Shown in pieces: positions 30,983 through 38,543 of a stretch of 38,543 bases of DNA. Source of the stretch: Symbiobacterium thermophilum. GTDB lineage: Bacteria > Bacillota > Sulfobacillia > UBA995. The stretch spans positions 1 through 38,543 of the forward strand of contig DYFO01000019.1 of the NCBI GenBank assembly GCA_020725145.1. The letters are read 5' to 3'. The translations under genes and the position numbers were made by a program. How positions within the stretch are numbered: position 1 is the first letter of the stretch; every line of letters begins with the position of its first letter. The notes below the pieces were generated by a model. It made no database searches. It saw only the letters and a program-made list of their open reading frames with translations, and had not been told where the DNA came from.

Positions 30983-32634
30983 CGGTCCCCACTCCCCTCC
31001 GGCCCAAGCAGCACACGTTCCCCCTCTTCGAGGCCCTCCAGGATCTCCACCCTCACCCCGTCATTGCGTCCTGCCCGGACCTGGCGAAGCACGATCCGGT
31101 CCTGGTCGTCCAGCACCCACACGTAATGCCGGCCTGCCTGCTCCCGCAATGCTTCCAGCGGGATAAGCACCTGCTCGGGGCGTGGCCTGCCCGCTATCGT
31201 CGCCCATACCCCCATCCCCGCCATGGCCCCCTCGGGCAGCGGCTCGAGCGTAGCCTCGAAGAAAGCCTCACCATCCTGGAGCACCGCCTCGGGCCACACG
31301 GCGGTGACCACCGCGGCGTACGCCCGGTCGGGCCAGGCAGCCAGCCGGACGGTCGCCGGATCCCCGGGGCGCACCCGCCCGACGTCCTCCTCGTGGATCA
31401 GGACTTTCAGTACCAGACGCGAGTAGTCGACCACCGTCGCCAGTACCTGCCCGCGATCCACCGGAGCACCCGGGGCCACCGGCACCGACACCACGCGGCC
31501 GGCCAGCGGTGAGCGGACCCCGAGCGCGGCCAGCGCGGCTCGCGCCGCCTCCAGCGCCTCCGTCCGGTCCGCCAGCTGGGCCCGGGCGTCCCGAAGCTCG
31601 CCGGTCGTTGCGGAAGGCCGCCCCGACTCCAGGGCCGCAAGCTCGGCCGTCGTCCGCTCAAGCCGGTAGCGTAGCTCAACCATCGTCAGCTCGAGCTCGG
31701 CGTTCACCAGCCGGGCAAGCGGCTGACCCGCGGTCACCCACTCGCCCTTTCTCACGTACACCTCGTCCACCACGCCCCCCGAGGCCGAGACGACCGGTGC
31801 TCGCTCCAGCGGCGCGATCTGTCCCCATGCCACCATAGCCTCGCGGTGCTCGGGATGGTAAAGTGAGCCCCGCACCGTCATGCCACCCATCACCGGGCCG
31901 GGGTTATAAAGCAGGACGGTTACCGGGTAGGCGCGGCGGGTCCCCTGCGGCACGCCGTCCCGATCCACGTCCACCACCCGGCCGAGCAGTTCGCGGCCGA
32001 GGGCTTCCACATATACCAGCATGACCAGGCCGGGCTCCACGATGGGGATGTCCTCTTCACGGACCATGAGCACGGCGTGCAGGTTCGCATCGTCGAGGAT
32101 GGTGCCCACCTCCTCCCCGGGCAGAACCTGCCGGCCGGCCTTCAGGAGCGTCCACTCCGCCAGCAGGCCGCCGCGCGGGGCGCGCAGCACGAGCTGCCGT
32201 GAGAGCTCCTCGAGCTTGGCCAGCTCCAATAGCAGGCGATCCCTCGCCAGTCGGATCGGCTCGACGTCGGCCTTCCGCTCAAGCTCCTGCAGCCGGGCCT
32301 GCGCCAGGTCGACCTCGCGCTCGAGCCGTGCGACGGCCAACCAGAGATCGGGGCAGGCCAGTTCGAGCACCGTCTGGCCGGGCACCACGTCGACTCCGAC
32401 CGCCGCCAGTACACGGCTCACGCTGCCGCTCACCGGGCTCGTGAGATCGTACCTCACCGGCGCCTTGACCCGTCCGCGGGCCTCTACGCCTGAGGTAAGC
32501 CGATCGTAGACCGCAAGCGCGGTCGGAGGGGGTTCGGGCTGGGGGGGCTGCCTGCAACCGGCCATCGCCGTCACCAGCACAAGCGCCGTGCTCAGCCAGG
32601 TCAGGGCGTGGACACCGCGTCGGCACCTTGCCAT
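30979..32634 (-). CDS. HlyD/RND-type adaptor lipoprotein with two tandem adaptor modules
   Basis: Lipobox 'LVTAMAGC'. Two successive lipoyl-hairpin-barrel segments: 'SPVSGSVSRVLAAVGVDVVPGQTVLELA...REEDIPIVEPG' and 'SASGGVVDEVYVRKGEWVTAGQPLARL...HEEDVGRVRPGDPATVRL'. Confidence 0.85.
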   Translation of the reverse strand: MARCRRGVHALTWLSTALVLVTAMAGCRQPPQPEPPPTALAVYDRLTSGVEARGRVKAPVRYDLTSPVSGSVSRVLAAVGVDVVPGQTVLELACPDLWLAVARLEREVDLAQARLQELERKADVEPIRLARDRLLLELAKLEELSRQLVLRAPRGGLLAEWTLLKAGRQVLPGEEVGTILDDANLHAVLMVREEDIPIVEPGLVMLVYVEALGRELLGRVVDVDRDGVPQGTRRAYPVTVLLYNPGPVMGGMTVRGSLYHPEHREAMVAWGQIAPLERAPVVSASGGVVDEVYVRKGEWVTAGQPLARLVNAELELTMVELRYRLERTTAELAALESGRPSATTGELRDARAQLADRTEALEAARAALAALGVRSPLAGRVVSVPVAPGAPVDRGQVLATVVDYSRLVLKVLIHEEDVGRVRPGDPATVRLAAWPDRAYAAVVTAVWPEAVLQDGEAFFEATLEPLPEGAMAGMGVWATIAGRPRPEQVLIPLEALREQAGRHYVWVLDDQDRIVLRQVRAGRNDGVRVEILEGLEEGERVLLGPEGSGDR

Positions 32635-32742
32635 TCCACCACCATCTCCCCGTCAGCTCTCGTGCGCGAAAACGGCACCGCGTGGTTCTTTCCCGTCGGG
32701 TGCACGGCGCTTTCATTCGTTGCCGGAACGGCCAAAGCCTTC

Positions 32743-33867
32743 CTACGCGGGAGGGCGATGATGGTAGGTGGTCAGAAGTTGCGATCGGGCACGGTGGCGC
32801 TCGATCGCCAGTTCGATCAGCCGCGTGATCAGCTCGGGGTAGGGTATGCCGCTTGCCTCCCAGAGCTTGGGGTACATGCTGATGGGGGTGAAGCCGGGGA
32901 TGGTGTTGAGCTCGTTCACCACTATCCGGGAGGTCTCCACGGTCACGAAGAAGTCGACCCTGGCCATGCCCTCGGCCTCAAGGGCGACGAAGGCGGCCAC
33001 CGCCAGCCGACGCACCTCGCGGCTTATCTCCGCGGGCAGGTCGGCGGGGATGAACAGCCTTGAGGTCCCGTCCACGTACTTGGCATGGTAGTCGTAGAAC
33101 TCGCGTGAAGGCACTATCTCGCCGCAGACCGAGGCCACCGGGTCGTCGTTGCCCAGCACGCTGACCTCGATCTCCCGGCCCGGCACCGCCTCCTCGATCA
33201 GGGCCTTGCGGTCGTACCTGAGGGCCAGATCCACGGCGGCGGGCAGCGCGTCCGGGACCTTCACCTTGGTGATGCCGATGCTGGAACCCAGATTGGCCGG
33301 CTTGACGAAACAGGGATAGCCCAACCGGTCGGCCACCGCCCTCATGACCTCCTCGGGGTCGCGCTCCCACACAGGCGCCCTCACCACGAGGTGGCGGGCC
33401 ACCGGAATGCCCGCATGGGTCAGCAAGGCCTTCTGCACCGCCTTGTCCATCCCCAAGGCCGAGCCCAGCACGCCCGCCCCCACATAGGGCAAGTTGGCCA
33501 GCTCCAGCAATCCCTGTACGGTGCCGTCTTCGCCGAAGGTACCGTGGAGCACGGGGAATACCACGTCCAGCGGTTCGGGTCCGACGGGCGGGGGCCCGGT
33601 GCCTTCCATGGGAACCAGTCCCTGCTGCTGAGGATCGGCCACGAGGGTCACCGGAATGCCGTCCAGGCAGGTAGTGCCCGCCTCCAGCGCCCGCAATGCA
33701 TCCTTCGCCAGTAGCCAACGCCCTTCGCGGGTGATGGCTATGGGCACCGGTTCAAAGCGTGTTGTGTCGATGGCGCGCAGGATCGAGCGCGCGGAGATCA
33801 GGGAAACCTCGTGCTCGCCGGAACGCCCGCCGAAGATCACCCCCACCCGCAGTCGCTTCCCTGGCAT
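32743..33867 (-). CDS. ddl: D-alanine--D-alanine ligase
   Basis: 'GVIFGGRSGEHEVSLISARSIL', 'VVFPVLHGTFGEDGTVQGLLELANLPYVGAGVLGSALGMDK', 'VVNELNTIPGFTPISMYPKLWEASG'. Confidence 0.97.
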   Translation of the reverse strand: MPGKRLRVGVIFGGRSGEHEVSLISARSILRAIDTTRFEPVPIAITREGRWLLAKDALRALEAGTTCLDGIPVTLVADPQQQGLVPMEGTGPPPVGPEPLDVVFPVLHGTFGEDGTVQGLLELANLPYVGAGVLGSALGMDKAVQKALLTHAGIPVARHLVVRAPVWERDPEEVMRAVADRLGYPCFVKPANLGSSIGITKVKVPDALPAAVDLALRYDRKALIEEAVPGREIEVSVLGNDDPVASVCGEIVPSREFYDYHAKYVDGTSRLFIPADLPAEISREVRRLAVAAFVALEAEGMARVDFFVTVETSRIVVNELNTIPGFTPISMYPKLWEASGIPYPELITRLIELAIERHRARSQLLTTYHHRPPA

Positions 33868-35196
33868 CTTGTAGGCTTCCCCCCGGTTACCCTATTCTGT
33901 GTCGATCCGACACATCCCTGGCTTCGCCGACGATCTCACCCCAGGTACGTCCACCTTCCAGATGGGTCACCCGCACCGGGACGAACCTGCCCCGCAGCGT
34001 GGGCGACCCGGAGAAGGTGACCTTGAGGTAGTTGTCGGAATGCCCTTCCAGGTTCGCTCCGGCCCTCTCCACCAGGACTTCCAGCGTCCGGCCGATGAAG
34101 CGGGCGCGGTAGGCCGTGGAAAGTTCTTCACCGATGGCCAGCAGCCGACGGGCGCGTTCGGTCCGCCGTCGCGGCAGCACCTGGTCGGGCAGGGCGGCCG
34201 CCGCCGTACCCGTGCGGGGCGAGTAGCGAAAGACGTGCAGACGGGCCGGTCCAAGCTCGCGAACCAGATTGCAGGTCGCCGCGAAGTCCTCGTCGCTCTC
34301 CCCGGGGAAACCCACGAGAACGTCGGTGGTCACCGCGAGGTCGGGAAGTCTTCGGCCGAGCTCCCTGACTGCCGCCAGGTACGCCTCGGGGGTGTAGCGC
34401 CTGCCCATCGCCCGGAGCACCCGGGCACTGCCGCTTTGCAGCGGGATGGCGAGATGTCTGCACACCCGCGGCTCCTGGACCAGCAGGTCGCAAAGCCGCG
34501 GCGTCAGTTGCGTGACCTCCACGGAGCTGAGGCGAACGCGGATGCCGGGATGCGCCTTGAGGCAGGCCTCCACCGCGTCGGCCAGCTCCCGCGACGGGTC
34601 AAGATCACTTCCATATGCGCCCAGGCATATCCCTACCAGAACGATCTCCCGGTAGCCGGCCGCGGCCAGGCACGCTGCCTCTTCCCGGACTTTTGCGATC
34701 TCCCGGCTCCGGGCCGGACCCCGCGCCCTGGGAACCACGCAGTAGGTGCAGCCCAGGTTGCAGCCATCCTGAATCTTGAGCGTCGCCCGGGTGCGGCCCC
34801 TGCCGTGCCCGGCGGACAGCTCCTGGTACACGGGTCGGACGCCGTGCTCGCGCACGGCCACCAGTGGCCGCGGCCTGCCCCGCAGCGCCTCGTCCACCAG
34901 CTCGGGCAGGAGGTGCCGATCGACGGTCCCGACCACCACGTCCGCCCCGTCGGCCACCGCCGCGTCTGCCGCCACCTGGGGGTAGCAGCCGACCACCGCC
35001 ACGACCGCCCGCGGTGCCGCGGTGCGCGCCCGCCGCACCGCCCGCCGTGACCGGGCCTGGCCGCCGGCCGTGACCACGCAGGTGTTGATGACGTAGACGT
35101 CCGCCGCATCGTCCGGCTCCACGATACGGTAGCCGTGCCGGCGGAAGGACTCGCGCAACGCCTCCGTGTCGTACTGGTTTACCTTGCACCCCACCG

Positions 35197-37276
<2,080 letters not shown>

Positions 37277-37339
37277 TCATAACGGGCAGGGGCGGCGCGA
37301 GGCCACCCCCAGGAACAGGGCTGCCGAACCGCGGCGACG

Positions 37340-38374
37340 TCACCCCAACCGGCGTCGCCACAGCTCCTGGCTGAGCATTTCCCGGACCATGGACACCATA
37401 CCCACTACCCGGGCGTAGCGCATCCGTCGCGGCCCCAGGATGCCGATGCGGCCGAGCAGCTTGCCGCCAACGTAGTAGGCGGCGCTCACCAGGCTGCAGT
37501 CGTGCATGTCCGGGCAGGGATTCTCCTCGCCGATGGTCACCACCACGTCTTCAGGGTCAACGTTCAGTTCGGTCAGGAGCTCCTGGATCAGCTGCTGGCG
37601 TTCGAACACCGAGAACAGCCTGCGTATCTTGTCCACGTCGCGGAATTCGGGCTGCTTGAGTATGTTGGAGGTACCCCCGACGAAGAGGACGTCCTCCTCC
37701 TCCTGCGCCCCACCGAGCTCGATCATGCCGCGGAGGCTTTCCAGCAACCCCACGCCGCGCGGGAAGTCTACACGGGCCCGATCCAGGCCCCGCGTGGCCA
37801 CGGCGGCAAGGTCCATCCCGGCGAAAGCACCGTTGAGCGCAGATACCATTCCTTCCAGGTACTCAAGGGGCACACCCTCCGGGCGATCGACCAGCCGGGT
37901 CTGAATGAGACCCGAACCCGTCAGCAGCACGACCAGCAGGCGGTTGCCGTTGACGGGGATGACCTCCAGGCACTTGAAGGTCGCCTTCTCAAGCTGGGGC
38001 CCTACCACCAGCGAGGTATACTGGGTCATCTGTGATAAAACCCCGGCCGTGCGACGGATGAGGGCGCGGACGGGCACCGTGCGGTCGCCGCAAACCCGCC
38101 GGAGCGGCTCCAGCTCGCGCTCTCCGGGGATGCCCACCGCCATCAGGTGGTCGACGTAGTACCGGTAGCCGCGGCTGGAAGGCACGCGCCCCGCCGAGGT
38201 ATGGGGTTGCTCCACGAACCCCATCTCCTCCAGATCGGCCATCTCATTACGGATGGTGGCAGGACTGACGCCTAGTCCGTGTCGGCGGGCGATGGCACGC
38301 GAGCCCACCGGCTGCGCGGTTTCTATGTAATCCTCCACCAGTGCCTGCAAGATACGTCGCTTGCGCTCGTCCAT
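37340..38374 (-). CDS. hrcA: Heat-inducible transcription repressor HrcA
   Basis: 'MDERKRRILQALVEDYIETAQPVGSRAIARRHGLGVSPATIRNEMADLEEMGFVEQPHTSAGRVPSSRGYRYYVD'. Confidence 0.97.
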   Translation of the reverse strand: MDERKRRILQALVEDYIETAQPVGSRAIARRHGLGVSPATIRNEMADLEEMGFVEQPHTSAGRVPSSRGYRYYVDHLMAVGIPGERELEPLRRVCGDRTVPVRALIRRTAGVLSQMTQYTSLVVGPQLEKATFKCLEVIPVNGNRLLVVLLTGSGLIQTRLVDRPEGVPLEYLEGMVSALNGAFAGMDLAAVATRGLDRARVDFPRGVGLLESLRGMIELGGAQEEEDVLFVGGTSNILKQPEFRDVDKIRRLFSVFERQQLIQELLTELNVDPEDVVVTIGEENPCPDMHDCSLVSAAYYVGGKLLGRIGILGPRRMRYARVVGMVSMVREMLSQELWRRRLG

Positions 38375-38417
38375 GGATGTTCCCCCCTGCGCCAGGGGAC
38401 GCACGCCTGAGGGATGC

Positions 38418-38444
38418 TTAGCACTCCAGGCGCGAGAGTGCTAA
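38418..38444 (-). promoter_or_regulatory. CIRCE operator (HrcA binding site)
   Basis: Perfect TTAGCACTC-N9-GAGTGCTAA upstream of hrcA. Confidence 0.97.
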
Positions 38445-38455
38445 GCGTCGATCTT

Positions 38456-38485
38456 AAGATAGCACCCGTTTCGACTGGCTGTCAA
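38456..38485 (-). promoter_or_regulatory. Sigma-A-like promoter for hrcA-dnaJ
   Basis: Minus strand TTGACA-18 nt-TATCTT, with CIRCE just downstream at the expected transcription start. Confidence 0.7.
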
Positions 38486-38543
38486 GGTGCCGCGATCACT
38501 CAGCTAAAATGTAGCCGAAGGGACATTGGCTCACTCAGACAAA

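Overview
High-GC Bacillota-like chromosomal window, probably from a spore-forming lineage (yqfC/yqfD present). It is dominated by one long minus-strand housekeeping region. Reading down the minus strand from the right edge: CIRCE-hrcA-dnaJ-prmA-mtaB-ddl-HlyD-type adaptor-amidohydrolase-HIT-rpsU-yqeY-yqfC-yqfD-phoH-7TM/HD-ybeY-dgkA-DUF502-DUF3048-cdd-era-recO, then (T-box)-glyQ-glyS-ppdK regulator-ppdK, then dgt-dnaG-rpoD, then four tRNA genes. Three short plus-strand accessory blocks interrupt it: a TAXI/DUF1850/TRAP permease set, a cysteine-desulfurase remnant plus SNF transporter, and an MNT-HEPN pair. No CRISPR array, prophage or obvious new multi-gene system is visible. The points most worth a second look are: (i) hrcA followed directly by dnaJ with grpE-dnaK missing; (ii) an MNT-HEPN pair whose HEPN partner lacks the RX4-6H motif and which may be read from a leaderless promoter divergent from the glycyl T-box; (iii) an orphan lipoprotein adaptor with two tandem HlyD-like modules; (iv) a decayed TnpB and hairpin between dnaG and rpoD; (v) an SNF transporter whose conserved N-terminus has no in-frame start. 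All calls are by eye; no searches were run.
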